The notes: generated from the sequence alone by a model not told the origin. Shown: positions 33,640-45,305, numbered from the stretch's first letter. The stretch is 64,000 bases of DNA from Cyrtodaria siliqua (GCA_037043455.1 JAWPHD010005066.1:1-64000); one strand, 5' to 3'. Program-made: numbers and translations.

Positions 33640-33870
33640 TATAAATATACACGCGCATGTATAAATATACACGCACATGTATAAAATACACATGCACGTT
33701 TATTTTTACATTTATACGTGCACGTGTACTTTTATATGCGCACTTGTATATTTATACGTGCACGTGCATTCTTATACGTGCGCATGTATTTTTAGACATG
33801 CACGTGTATATTTATAAGTACGCGTGTATATAAAAGTACACGCGCACGTATATATTTATGCGCGCGAGTT
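33640..33870. repeat. Imperfect ~20-bp repeat of TATACACGYGCATGTA type
   Basis: Alternating purine-pyrimidine units switch orientation midway (atacacgcgcatgtataaat to tttatacgtgcacgtg), giving local self-complementarity and possible Z-DNA character. Confidence 0.7.
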
Positions 33871-34540
33871 TATTTATCTTGGCCCATTTTGAATTTAAAC
33901 GCGCAAGGTCTTCAACCAAACATTTTATTTTAATTGTAGAGTTAGATTTAGTTTCCTTTTTCGGAGAATTGTAGGGCTTTGTAACCAGCAATTTGACTGA
34001 ATCGTTCTATATTTTTCCTGGGCCATCGGGGTATCATTTTACACACATAGTTGGACGCCTAAATATTGGTCTGTAGGGTTCGCCAATGTGCTTCCATAAA
34101 GCCCCCGAAGAACGATTTTTGAACAAGTAGATCTCAACTGTGTGGAGGTTAACATCATGTTGCCTGGCATATTGTTATCTAAAATATTTTCTGAAACGAA
34201 CTTTTAAGTACCAAACACGTTATAGGCTTTTAAATTCTTAGAAAATGTTGAATATAATTATATATCTTGGTGCGGTGATCTCGAAAATATGTGCGGCGAA
34301 AACAGTCCCGCCGCACCTGCATTTAATCCTTCAAACGATTTAATTTAGTGTTTACTTCCCGGACACAGAATGATTTATCCTACGTTATCATCTCTAGGAA
34401 CCATTTCTGCAAGTCCGTTAAAATGTAATGTAACACATGTAGGTTACTATAGTAGTTCCTATTAATTTACTAATGATCTACATGATTCTATTACGAGAAA
34501 GTAAAGCATAGTCGGTCATCTATATGTGTTAGATTTGGAG
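33871..34540. other. Unique AT-rich DNA
   Basis: No gene or recognised repeat. Confidence 0.4.
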
Positions 34541-34635
34541 GACTGGAGGGTCAGTTGTCAACGTTGAGAATGTCAACGTTGAGAATTGGTCCTACCGAGT
34601 CAGAATTCAACGAGGGTCATAATTTCACGTGTGGA

Positions 34636-35205
34636 CGGTATCACTGGAACTGGTCACTTTTATTTTTTGCCTTCTATTATTATAATTGTCTATAAAGGAG
34701 TTTAATGGGAAATTTTGGAAAATGCTGGTGTTCTTTTTCAGAGGTCAAGCAGACGTTCGAAACAATCTCAGTTACATGCACACTATATACTAACATGTGC
34801 AGACATAAATTTCCTATCCAACAATACCTTTCTTTGGTTGTGATTTGAAGCTGGAATATTGCGCCGAAATTAACGGAATTAACGGACACCTGATTTTCGG
34901 TAAAATTCATTTGTTTACATAGGGGACATAGACAAACGACGTGCAGCGTGAAATTGCACTTTGGTGACTTTGAACTCAGATATCTCAGCGAATTTACAAG
35001 AGATCGTAGGAAGAAAGGTATTGTTGGATAGGAAATTTATTTCTGCACATGTTAGTATATAGTGTGCATGTAACTGAGATTGTTTCGAACGTCTGCTTTA
35101 CCTCTGAAAAAGAACACCAGCATTTTCCAAAATTTCCCATTAAACTCCTAGACAATTATAATAATAGAAGGCAAAAATTAAAAGTGACCAGTTCCTGTAG
35201 ACGGT
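34636..35205. mobile_element. Foldback element with ~200-bp near-perfect arms
   Basis: 34641-34838 (ggaactggtcacttttattt..., through gcagacataaatttcctatc) is the reverse complement of 35010-35200. The central about 170 bp is unique. The flanks share acggtat (34627 and about 35205), a possible 7-9-bp target duplication. It sits inside TCAACGTTGA-type repeat D3. Confidence 0.85.
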
Positions 35206-35400
35206 ATTAATTAACGAGGGGTGGGTGAGTTTTCAACGTTAACTTTTGATCACAATCCGTTGCGAAATGACCCCTGGGTCAGAATTCAACGCGTGTCAAA
35301 ATGTAATGTTACACCAGGCCTAGGCCTTTTTATGGCAGGTCTAAACACACTTGATAAGGTTTTAGTGGGGTGCACGCCGCCCCTTCTGGATCCGCCCATG
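35206..35400. repeat. Repeat D3, right part
   Basis: Contains ttttcaacgttaacttttga, gggtcagaattcaacgcgtg and the end cttctggatccgcccatg facing the left end at 31190. Confidence 0.5.
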
Positions 35401-36060
35401 CTTATCGCAGAAATCACTGAGAAAGATCTCATCCCCGCTGAGTTATTAGCTGCAGCGAAGACGGCATGGTCTAAAAGCTGGAGTGGAGTCTTGGAGTGAG
35501 CTTTGGAAAGAGTTTTTGGAGTCAGTTTTTATGGCTTGATTTTGGTGGAAAATTTGAATTTTATTCGCGACTCTTATATTGTTTTAGTAATTGCACATGG
35601 TAAGGTAGTAATAAATAGTTTCTTTGAGTTTTTTCACTTTGATAACGCAATCTTATAATAACACATGGTAGCAATGAACAGTTTATCTGTGTTGTAATGC
35701 ACGCTAATGCAAACGCATCCCATGCAAGTGAGTAATTCTATTTCTGTGCTGATGTGTACTTTAGCACGTCGTGCTACAAAGGTCAATATGTAATCAATTT
35801 GTAAGGCATGTCAAGGATTCGCGTAGCACAAATTGGGAAGAAAGTGTCTGGTTTAAAAAAACGGTAATGGCGTGTTTACGTCTCCGAGACAACTATTTCT
35901 TTTGAATATTGTTTTAACACCCGTGACTTGGTCTGTTATCATGTTAAACTTTGTTCCCAGAAATAATGCTATTTTCTCTCGGCATTTATTTTACGCTTGC
36001 GTAAAACCTTGCTTGTTTATATATAAAAAATAAAGACTTTATGTTAATTTGTTTAACTCC
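35401..36060. other. Spacer
   Basis: Nothing recognised. Confidence 0.35.
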
Positions 36061-36067
36061 ACCAAGC

Positions 36068-36091
36068 TTTCGGACTTATGTCCTTCATCAG
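36068..36091 (-). ncRNA. Hammerhead ribozyme core of a Penelope-like element
   Basis: The minus strand reads CTGATGA (36085-36091), a GGAC-ATAA-GTCC stem-loop (stem II) and GAAA (36068-36071): the two invariant hammerhead boxes around a perfect stem II. It lies just downstream of the GIY-YIG frame, where hammerhead motifs are known in canonical PLEs. Stems I and III and the cleavage site were not resolved by eye. Confidence 0.7.
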
Positions 36092-36105
36092 GGCTAATTT
36101 ACTAG

Positions 36106-36606
36106 TCAATGTATACAAGTAAAAAACGGACGTGACGTCGTAGTGCGCGCGTCATAACGTCGAGTGTAATGGCGCGCTATTCTTTCAGATTGACGCCATA
36201 TATATGGTCGGTATGTTCGCAGCTTACTCTTCCATAATTGCTCAAAGGTTTTCCGGTATTGCTCGTCCCCATTCAGTTTCTCCAAACCCATCACTCTAAA
36301 ATCACTGACACTGTGTCCATCTGTGTAAAAGTGTGCTGCAACCGGATCGTTGTACTGTGTCCGTATTCGGGAAAGGTCCAGTAAATGTCTCTGATACATG
36401 GTATCGCCCGTCTCTCCCACATAGATGTATCCTTGGCAACACCTACAGTACACTGCATAAACTACATTGGTTGATTTGCAGGTGATCAAGTTCCTCACTT
36501 TGTATGTATTCCCGTTTACATCGGTGAACCTGTCAGACTCCATGATGTACGAGCATATGCAACATCGCTTCGCTCCACATGGGCGGCACGTGTTGGACTT
36601 CTTCAT
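36106..36606 (-). pseudogene. Canonical PLE C-terminal GIY-YIG endonuclease
   Basis: 167 codons. A cysteine cluster (C7, C10, C15, C16, C18) precedes the nuclease domain, then VVYAVYC (48-54), YVGETG (62-67) with a following QRH, conserved AHFYTDGH (91-98) and EQLW (122-125, the metal-binding glutamate region). In PLEs this enzyme nicks DNA to prime reverse transcription. The start at 36604-36606 is internal to the parent ORF; the RT upstream is missing. After about residue 134 the frame departs from the family ending, indicating a frameshift. The neighbouring hammerhead core supports the canonical (C-terminal endonuclease) type. Confidence 0.88.
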
Positions 36607-36755
36607 ATATATATACTATTGGATCCAGCCGTTCGTGCCATTGTGAAAAAAAGCATGGCTTAGTGGACATTTCGTAAAATGTTGATATTTGGCATGTTAT
36701 CAGGAGTTCAATGTACAATTTTACCGTGTCCACTAACGGATATTTTCCTATGATT

Positions 36756-36830
36756 ACAGCCGTTCGTAGCCATGTCCACGACCGGTCGCAGAATACTCAC
36801 TGACATATCTATAAGTCTACGAACGGCTGT
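36756..36830. repeat. 14-bp perfect inverted repeat
   Basis: acagccgttcgtag (36756-36769) and ctacgaacggctgt (36817-36830) with a 47-base spacer. A third partial copy, ccagccgttcgtg, lies at 36626. Confidence 0.7.
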
Positions 36831-36949
36831 TATTTTTCACTCGAAAGAAACCCAACATGCCCAATGAAATTATATTCATGAAATAATAGATATAGATCTA
36901 GATAGGTATATTCTAAGTAGGTTTATTACTCGGTGAACCATTTTATTCA

Positions 36950-37215
36950 TGATGGCGTGGCGCAGTCGGTAGCGCGGCGGATATGTAACCGGAGGCCCCG
37001 GGTTCAATCCCCCGTGGTGCCACTGAGTTCCGTCAGTGTGTTCTTGGGCAAGACACTTTCCCTCAGCCTCGTCCGTCGGATGGGGACGTAAACCGTGCGG
37101 TCCCGTGTATCGGTCTATCCTCCGAGCACGTAAAAGAACCATAGGAATCTATTCGATAATAAGAGTAGGACAGGTTCCCGGATTCCTATGTATCCTTCCC
37201 CTCTCTCTGGGGTGG
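36950..37215 (+). mobile_element. tRNA-derived SINE, most complete copy
   Basis: Head: gcgtggcgcagtcggtagcg (A box) and ccccgggttcaatcccccgt (B box). The D stem GCGC/GCGC pairs but the anticodon stem does not. Body: tcttgggcaagacactttcc, ctcagcctcgtccgtcggat, cgtaaaccgtgcggtcccgt and taagagtaggacaggttccc. Relatives lie at 19663, 24800 and 42765. Transcription by RNA polymerase III is inferred. Confidence 0.8.
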
Positions 37216-37470
37216 CTCTAAATAACCTATACTGTGTTGATGAGCCGTTCAATTCAGAATTAATTTGACGTCACGTATTTTATAATATGACTTCACGTTT
37301 TTACGTATCACGTGAAGCCTTAACTTAGATGACGTCATTGATTATTTTAGTATACCTGCACGGCTTCTAACAAATCCTAATCTCCGCCAGCGTGTTCCTT
37401 ATATGCATCTAACATCGTGTGTGCTAATTGTATGGTCGCTGCCTTGAACGAATTATAGGTCACGCTTTTC
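37216..37470. other. Spacer with two TGACGTCA-like sites
   Basis: tgacgtcacg (about 37268) and tgacgtcatt (about 37331) match CREB/ATF sites. No gene is visible nearby. Confidence 0.35.
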
Positions 37471-37472
37471 TT

Positions 37473-38300
37473 GCATACCGGACAAGGATATTCGTCATTT
37501 TACCGGAGCTAGATATTTCCATCTCACCCTAGGGGGGCAGTCCTCAGTTTCGCATGAATGTCCATGTAAATCAGAAAGAAATCAACTAAGCATCTTTTAG
37601 GTCCATGGATGGTCTTTATAATAATTATGAAGCACATGTTTGATGTTTTTTTCAGTTTTGATTACTTCTAAGTTTATTTTGGTGTATTGGAATATGCATT
37701 CTTTGTTTTTTTTGAAGGCTATAAATAGAAAAATGCGAACCAATCAAAAACTTCCTAAAAGTAGTTAAAATGGCTGATTTTCACTGACGGGGAGATGAGC
37801 ATGGAATAACTTTTTAAAATGCCGGCCTAGGTATGTAAAATTTAGCATTTCCTGATATGCAAGAGCATTATGAGTGCAGACATGACCCTGATATGTGTAG
37901 GAAATTTTTCATTTTTATTTATTGACATTTAAAATATTGCTTAAATTGCATTTTTAGCATGTTTTACGGGGTGGGGTAATCTTAAAGAAATGGGACTAAA
38001 GTTGTACAGAAAATGCTTTTTGATACTTTTATTTGGTATGGAAACATGGGTAATTTTATTGTCTTCTAAGAAATGTATGACACAATGATGATGTGATTTA
38101 TTTTTGCTCAAGGATTCAGGCTAAGAGCTTGTCATGAGTTTGATGATTGAGAAATGTACATTAAACTGTGGAGTGCCCAAAAGGGTCGAGATAAAATTCA
38201 CGCGCGCCAACATCCGGTATGCAGGAAAACATGCAAAACGTTAGTAGCTGGTGGTGTCAACGCACAACATATCTCTGATATGCAAGAAAAAGAATCTATC
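37473..38300 (+). mobile_element. Repeat D2 interrupted by a ~645-bp MITE
   Basis: D2 left part 37473-37536 (cttgcataccggacaaggat..ccatctcaccctagg) continues at 38184 (gggtcgagataaaattcacg..acatccggtatgcagg). The uninterrupted form is at 24240-24335. The insert (about 37537-38183) has ends gggcagtcctcagttt and, reverse-complemented, gggcactccacagttt, i.e. inverted termini. D2 itself has cataccgga/tccggtatg at its ends. Confidence 0.75.
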
Positions 38301-38318
38301 ATGGGTATTCGGTTCAGT

Positions 38319-38416
38319 TAGGGAATTCCAACCCTCGGTACAAGTGTTTTAATCGGAAACTCGGCAGAGCCCTCGGTTCCGATAAAAACACTTTTACCTC
38401 GGGTTGGAATTCCCTA
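38319..38416. repeat. Long hairpin, 40-base arms
   Basis: 38319-38358 (tagggaattccaaccctcgg...) pairs with 38377-38416 around an 18-base loop. Confidence 0.85.
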
Positions 38417-38429
38417 TCTTCACCGGATA

Positions 38430-39290
38430 CCCTTGAAAGATTCTTATAATATCGCATATTTCTTGCAGGATTTCCACCAACCTTTACCGTATGTTTCTTA
38501 TATGCATCTAACATCATTTGCAAAATTTCGGATCGCTGTGATCTACTTTGAACGACATATAGGTTATGTCCGGTCTCCTCTACTGCATGAATTCTCACTG
38601 TTAATGACATTAATTGAATTAAAGTAGCTATCCCGCCAACATAGCCGAATTTTACAACATATGTACATCGTTCTAAATTTTACCTACTGACGACGAGATA
38701 TACATACTGAAAAAAATAAAGTTTAGCAAGCCCTTATGCACATCTAGCTTAAATAAATGTAATGTTATTTTATATTGTGAAGTATTTTTAAATCATCGGC
38801 ATAACTTAGGTTGATCTGCTTTTTCACTTACTTTTTGTATTCCAATGTAAGTATCAGAGTTAATTCCCATTTAGTTAAAATATACTATTTCACATTTAAA
38901 AATACAAATAAGGTAAAGAGCAAGATTAAACATTACAAAATATCTATTATGGGCCTCAAAATCTCTAAAACAATCGACAATTTCCTTGCCATTATAAAGA
39001 TATAGGGAACCAAAGTTTACCATTTGTGAAATTACCTCTCTTTACATTGAAATAAGAGCGAAATTATAATTTCTGTAAAACATGTAGATTACCACATGTT
39101 GCTATAGTTTTCGCATATTTGTTTTTAGACTTATTCCCTTTATATAGCTGATAATTATGTAAATTATATTGCCCATGACCGCTTCTACACATATCCTAGA
39201 ATCTGGTCAACGGGATTTATGTTACCTACTTGCTAAACTTATTTTTTATAAGTATATATATAACTTACATATTTTGAGAATCCAAACTCT
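38430..39290. other. Unique AT-rich DNA
   Basis: No gene recognised. Short open frames lack features. Confidence 0.35.
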
Positions 39291-39425
39291 GTAGACACAA
39301 TATAAATGGCTTTAACCAGCTAGGCCAAACCCAAAAACTGGTGCGTTGAATTAAGAGTTACTAACTCATAATCTTTTACGCATATTCATTTACGGGTATT
39401 CAAGAACCCGTGAACAATTCTATAC
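39291..39425 (+). repeat. Dispersed repeat family D1 copy
   Basis: ggctttaaccagctaggcca, gttactaactcataatctt and acgggtattcaagaaccc match 57225-57350. Confidence 0.7.
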
Positions 39426-40388
39426 TTTTAATGAGGCCCGAGAGTTCAGTATAAATCGCATACGAGAAAAATATGCTATAAATGTTTTGTACCATAGCCA
39501 TTTATCCAACTACGCTGTGCAAGAAGTTTTAGGGCGTTGCAGTTTTCAGTAAAAATAACAGCTCGATACAATCAAGAAATAGCATTATCACGCGACATGA
39601 GCATGACCCATTTATTGATTATTGCAGCCAATCGCCTGTGTATATTATTGGGCAAATCCAATGTCAAGGAGTGCTGTTTTGATAATGGGTAGTCGTGTTT
39701 TACATATTTGATCGATAGGTTGTGTGTAAACATTACAACTACGCGCGTGTAAAAATTCATTATACCATAATAGCCTAAATACACACTATGCATCGTGTAA
39801 TACCCGAGGATTATACACAGCATATGTAAGTTATTGTGGTATCGCTAACGCTCGTGCATTATCTCCCCGTACACGTGCAAAACTCATGCTCTATCCTATT
39901 CGTAGACCAAGGTATAACTGCCGATTCTGTCATTTATAGCACGGCTGAAATATACCGGCATTTATAGCACGGTTTAGGCTCAGACCTTCAGATTTATGAA
40001 AATTATATCATAAGCAAGAATTTATACTTACACAATGACATGACGTCGCTTTTTTATTGATCTGATATTACATTAGGCCCTATTGTTGATGCGCATGACT
40101 TTTATATGACCCCACGTGTAATATCAGATTTTCCAGGACTCGTATAAAACGTGGATATGCAAGAATAAGCATATAATTACGGTGTTTTTGTCCCGATTTT
40201 TAACTTCCTTTTTTGTTTATAAATATTGGCTAGTAGTTAATTTTATAGAAAATGACGTGATCTACAATTGCTTCAAAATTAAAATAACCCGTAGAGGCCA
40301 CTTTAAAACGGTATATGAGACATATGGTTGGTCGGGTGCAAGCACTTGTACACTCTGCCACTTCACAACACAGGAAAAATGAGAAAAA
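39426..40388. other. Unique DNA
   Basis: Nothing recognised. Confidence 0.35.
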
Positions 40389-40414
40389 GAAAACTGAAAC
40401 TGAAACTGAAACTG
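40389..40414 (+). promoter_or_regulatory. (GAAACT)n run matching IRF/ISRE consensus
   Basis: Four tandem gaaact hexamers satisfy the GAAANN-repeat consensus recognised by interferon-regulatory factors. It may equally be a plain hexanucleotide microsatellite; no promoter was found beside it. Confidence 0.3.
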
Positions 40415-40615
40415 TTGCAAAATCAAAATTACCCAACCATAGTTACCATAGTGCATTTAAATCATTTACAGCCACTTAAAAACAATAGGAATTAGTGAGA
40501 CACGCGAAACTTAACATCCACTTAACATCTACTTCACAAACAATTACAATAAAGGGACTTTTATTTATTCTCTTCAGTGCCTCTTTACAGAGATTGTGCA
40601 GCGCGCAATAAGTAA

Positions 40616-40719
40616 AAATAGAGTATGGTTTCATTGAGTTGGGTTCATTTAAACATCGAGATGGGCGTAGCCCATCGAGGTGTTTAAATTGACCAACGAG
40701 ATGAAACCATACTCTATTT
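40616..40719. repeat. Long hairpin, ~50-base arms, 5-base loop
   Basis: 40616-40665 (aaatagagtatggtttcatt...) pairs with 40671-40719; the top of the stem is atggg-cgtag-cccat. Confidence 0.88.
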
Positions 40720-40724
40720 GTTTT

Positions 40725-41490
40725 GTAGCATGTCCATTTTCAGCTCTATTTCAGTTATTCTAACTGTTATTTTCACTGTTATTCTCACAGTTATTCTGAC
40801 AGGTCTTATTTTCAATTAAACGATTTACATCTGTGTCTGAACAAAGAGAATTGTCTGTGACCATGCTACAACATGTATTAATCTCTTATTACTTCACTGA
40901 CCTAATTGAAATAGCAAGTGTGAGGAACTAGCAACTCTTTGTGTGTAATACCACTATAACAGCTGTTGCTGTGTACAATGATTATAAATTGTTTATATTT
41001 GCATTTAGCACGCATCTGTGTAAAAAAGTAAGTGCACTTTTATAAAAAAAAAAACAGTTGTGGTAGAAACTAAAGTCTTTTTAATCGAATTAACATGCTA
41101 ATTTATTATTTTCTATAAATATCAAACAATGCATCAACTTGTAGTAATTGCATCAATAATAAGTTATGAGCGGAAACCGCTAAAATCATCAAGTTTCAAA
41201 AATGAAAGTTCCGTAACTCAGGCATTATGGGTGCAATGTAGCTGGCTATCGAACCTAACCCGAGATACTATGCCCATAAACATTGTCCCCAAGTTTCATC
41301 AAGATTGGATTATAAATGTTAATGTTGCCCGTCTGCTGTGCCTGATCACATAGTACATCCCGCCAAGACGGGCGTATAAAAATCGGAAGCAAATACTAAC
41401 CGACGGACGGACGGACTAACAAACTCACACACATACGCCCGGATGATATAGTGATCTCTAAGTCGAGATTAAACGGGTTCAACAAAAAAT
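40725..41490. other. Spacer
   Basis: ttctcacagttattctgacag-like 13-bp units repeat at 40755-40805. No gene. Confidence 0.35.
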
Positions 41491-42762
41491 TGATTTGAAT
41501 AATGTTTAACAGCTCATCAACAAACTACAGGTTATTTAGAGCCGCCTCAGGTAAAAAAAGGGTTTGAATGTTGTTTAACAGCTCATCAACAAACTACAGG
41601 TTATTTAGAGCCGCCCCAGGGAAAAATTCGTTTAAATGTGTTTAACAGCTCATCAACAAACTATAGGTTATTTAGAGCCGCCCCAGGGAAAAATTAGTTT
41701 GAATGTTGTTTAACAGCTCATCAACAAACTACATGTTATTTAGAGCCGCCCCAGGGAAAAATTGGTTTGAATGTTGTTTAACAGCTCATCAACAAACTAC
41801 AGGTTATTTAGAACCGCCCCAGGGAAAAATTGGTTTGAATGTTGTTTAACAGCTCATCAACAAACTACAGGTTATTTAGAGCCGACCCAGGGAAAAATTG
41901 GTTTCAATGTTGTTTAACAGCTCATCAACAAACTACAGGTTATTTAGAGCCGCTCCAGCGAAAAATTGGTTTCAATGTTGTTTAACAGCTCATCAACAAA
42001 CTACAGGTTATTTAGAGCCGATCCAGGAAAAAATAGTTTGAATGTTGTTTAACAGCTCATCAACAAACTATAGGTTATTTAGAGCCGCCCCATGGAAAAA
42101 ATGGTTTGAATGTTGTTTAACAGCTCATCAACAAACTATAGGTTGTTTAGAGCCGCCCCAGGGAAACATTGGTTTGAATGTTGTTTAACAGCTCATCAAC
42201 AAACTACAGATTATTTAGAGCCGCCCCAGGGAAAAATTGGTTTCAATGTTTAACAGCTCATCAACAAACTATAGGTTATTTAGAGCCGTCCCAGGGGAAA
42301 ATTGGTTTGAATGTTGTTTAACAGCTCATCAACAAACTATAGGTTATTTAGAGCCGCCCCATGGAAAAAATGGTTTGAATGTTGTTTAACAGCTCATCAA
42401 CAAACTATAGGTTGTTTAGAGCCGCCCCAGGGAAACATTGGTTTGAATGTTGTTTAACAGCTCATCAACAAACTACAGATTATTTAGAGCCGCCCCAGGG
42501 AAAAATTGGTTTGAATGTTGTTTAACAGCTCATCAACAAACTACAGGTTATTTAGAGCCGCCCCAGAGAAAAAGAATACTGTTTAACAGCTCATCAACAA
42601 ACTACAGGTTATTTAGAGCTGCCCCAGGGAAAAATTGGTTTGAACAGCTCATCAACAAACTATAGGTTATTTAGAGCCGTCCCAGGGAAAAATTGGTTTG
42701 AATGTTGTTTAACAGCTCATCAACAAACTATAGGTTATTTAGAGCCGCCCCAGAGAGAGGGG
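41491..42762 (+). repeat. 67-bp satellite, 19 units, with a duplicated block
   Basis: Unit: gtttaacagctcatcaacaa then actacaggttatttagagcc, gccccagggaaaaattgg. Counted from the aacagctcatcaacaaacta core, there are 19 copies. 42061-42243 and 42330-42512 are identical over about 183 bases including private variants (catgg, ggttgttt, aaacatt, cagatt), showing a recent four-unit duplication. Confidence 0.95.
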
Positions 42763-42764
42763 AA

Positions 42765-42990
42765 GCTGCCCTACTCTTACTAGCGAATATATTCCTATGG
42801 TTCCCCTCGGAGGATATACTCCAATATGCAAGAACGTCTGGTTGATGCCCATCCGAAGGACGAGGATAAGGGTAAGTGTCGTACCCAAGAACACTGACAA
42901 AACTCAATAGCGCTGATGAGACTTTAATCAGGGTAGACCGGTTTTAAGCACACAACGCTATCCATTGGGTCACGCCTGCCCCTTACATAA
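42765..42990 (-). mobile_element. tRNA-derived SINE, inverted copy
   Basis: Reverse complement of 36960-37200: gctgccctactcttactag, ctcggaggatatactccaat, catccgaaggacgaggataa, ccaagaacactgac, and a head region ending cacgcctgcc. It abuts the satellite. Confidence 0.75.
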
Positions 42991-42999
42991 CGAAAAGGG

Positions 43000-43165
43000 T
43001 GTTCCACGGAACACTTGTGTCGTCTGTCATGAGCTTATTTCAGACAATCTAGCTATACAGTTTGAAGATCGGGGTGCAATCCTTCATGAATTGGAGCAGA
43101 TTTGTTTTATTTGTTACAGTTCATGAAAAGGGTCATAAATTGATAAGGACATACTATGGTGGCTG
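43000..43165 (+). repeat. Bivalve-type repeat with GTGTTCCACGGAACAC palindrome
   Basis: gggtgttccacggaacactt, cttcatgaattggagcagat and atgaaaagggtcataa are shared with 58345-58500. Its other flank, atggtggctgatatgtgcca, recurs inverted at 47466-47490. Confidence 0.75.
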
Positions 43166-43173
43166 ATATGTGC

Positions 43174-43640
43174 CATCTCGTCTTTTCGTCATTTCGCCGC
43201 GAAATAACGCCGAGCGAAAAGACGCCGGGAGAAATAAAGAAAAGACGAAAAAACGCCGGGCGAAATAAAGGAAAAACGAAAAAACGCCGAGCGAAAAGAC
43301 GACAAATAGTCAAAACGCCGTTCGAAAAAACGAAAAGACGAGAAACCGGCACGCGAAAAGACGACGTTTTATACATTTAATTTACGTTATTTCGTGTGAA
43401 GTTTTTTCGTTTTTTCGTTTTTTCGCCAGGCGGTTTTTCCTTAATTCGCCCAGCGTTTTTTCGCTCGGCGTTTTTTCGTCTTTTCGCATGGCGTCTTTTC
43501 TCGTGGCGTTATTTCGCCCGGCGTTATTTCGCGTGGCGTCTTTTTGCCCGGCGTCTTTTCGCGTGGCGTTATTTCGCCCGGCGTTATTTCGCGTGGTGTC
43601 TTTTCGCCCGGCGTCTTTTCGCGTGGCGTTATTATGACAT
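43174..43640. repeat. 15-bp satellite, two arrays facing each other
   Basis: 43174-43366 has units of cgaaaagacgccggg type. After a 20-base AT spacer, 43387-43635 has the reverse complement (cccggcgtcttttcg). The unit length of five codons explains the arginine/phenylalanine pentapeptide frames; these are not genes. Confidence 0.92.
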
Positions 43641-45010
43641 GATGTTGGTCTTTGTTGAACATTGTTTTGATTTTGACCTTAAACATGGTGGCCAGTGGCC
43701 ATCTTTATTTACATAAAGTTACATAAAGTTATATAGTAAAAAGCTGTAGCGACTACTCCTCTGACTTCACAGGAATGCTGACCTAGCTTTTCAAACCTAT
43801 CAGTATAGCTTCAACGTCATTCAAGATCGCTTTTTAATGCATGTAGGCTTGACCACGGATAGTTTCTTGGATCGTTGTAGCCTTTTTAACACTATCTAAC
43901 CATTACGTAATAACTAGTGCACATATTTAATACCAAGTGCTGAATAAAAAGGGCCAATACTCAGGTGAGCGCTATAGGGCCATCATGGCCATCTTGCCCT
44001 CTTGCATTTAATTCAAATTTATTTCCTGTTCGGTACATGTACTTTAATAAAAAGATATCTTAGTTAACCTGTTTGATGTCTGAACTTTGAAGACAAACTG
44101 TCAGATTTTGAAACAGTTTATTGGTAATTTTAAAGAATTTTTAGAAATTGGTCAGAATAGTTATTTAAAAAAAATCTCGTTTCCTTTGAATATGGGCCAT
44201 CCCAACTAGGTCAATATATCAAATATGTTGCCACCATCATGGATTTTTATTTTCCAGTCAACTCTCAATGATTTTACTCTTTAATATAATTAAGACAAGA
44301 TTAAAGAACAACTTGAGTCAGAGAAGTAGGACTGTTAAATTGTATCTGCATTGTTTTTAATTCAGGCCAAATTAGGTCAGTTTAGTTGTAAACTTGTTGA
44401 TTTAGAGAGTTTATTTTGTTAAAATTGTCTTTTAGAGTCAATTCAGTTTTGAGAATTGTTCTCATTTTGTTGTATGTTACTTGTATATTGTGTATTTTCA
44501 TTCAATATTTAATCACGTGGTTCCCGGGCAAAGCATAGGGCCACTGCAGATGCCATTAGAGGTCAGGCAGAGGGGCAGAAACCCTCAAAATCAAGTTCAT
44601 TTTATACCTTTTTGTTCGTGCTCATTAAAGGTCTTAATCATGACCGCTGCATTGTTTCAGGTGCCATCTCGCTCAAATCACTAAAATGTGGCTCCAATGT
44701 AAATGAAGTGTTTACAATAAAATTTGCAGCAACTCTGCAGTTCTGCAGGTAAGAAGATTCTAGGCACATTCTCCATATTTTATCTCGATGTAAATGGAGG
44801 ATGAGCCTGGCATGTTCATTCCTGTTAGGTGCCATATAACCTTTCATGTGATAGTGCGCCTTAAAATCCAATTTAGTTCAATTCTACTTAAAATTATCCC
44901 GTTTTTAAGTCTGCTGCGGACACTACACATTAGAAATAACATTCCATACTTGTTAGGAAATATTGAATTCATTGTTATAATTCACTAAAACAGTGTATAA
45001 AACATTGATT
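43641..45010. other. Unique DNA, no firm gene
   Basis: An 88-bp stretch (44661-44748) is bounded by ttgtttcag and gtaaga and is open in one frame; this is weak exon evidence only. Nothing else recognised. Confidence 0.3.
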
Positions 45011-45011
45011 T

Positions 45012-45305
45012 TAGCTCGACTATTCGAAAAATAAGAGAGCTTATGTAATCACCCCGGCCTCGGCGTCCCACATTAAGGTTTGCGTGACAGCATTTTTGGA
45101 TCAGAACTGATAAAACTAATACAATTTCACACACTGCCCCAATGTTTACTATAATTTATATAAGGTTCTAACAATATTGTTATATCGCCCCGAGATTCTA
45201 TACCCGTCCCGCCCCCAACCCCACCCCACATTGTTTTAGCCTCGTTTTCTGATGGTATATATACTGTTATTGTTCTCTGAAAATCGAATAGACAAGCTGC
45301 GCTAT
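45012..45305. repeat. Dispersed repeat with TAGCTCGACTATTCGAA ends
   Basis: Left end ttagctcgactattcgaaaa. Right end aaaatcgaatagacaagctg (reverse complement similar). Between them cggcctcggcgtcccac, a motif I recognise from bivalve intergenic DNA. Confidence 0.5.

Noticed and set aside
43396..43716. Arg/Phe-rich pentapeptide-repeat protein
   Set aside because: Read-through of a 15-bp satellite; the same pattern occurs in several frames and on both strands.
44661..44748. 88-bp internal exon flanked by AG and GTAAGA
   Set aside because: Open in one frame only, short enough for chance, and no partner exon found.
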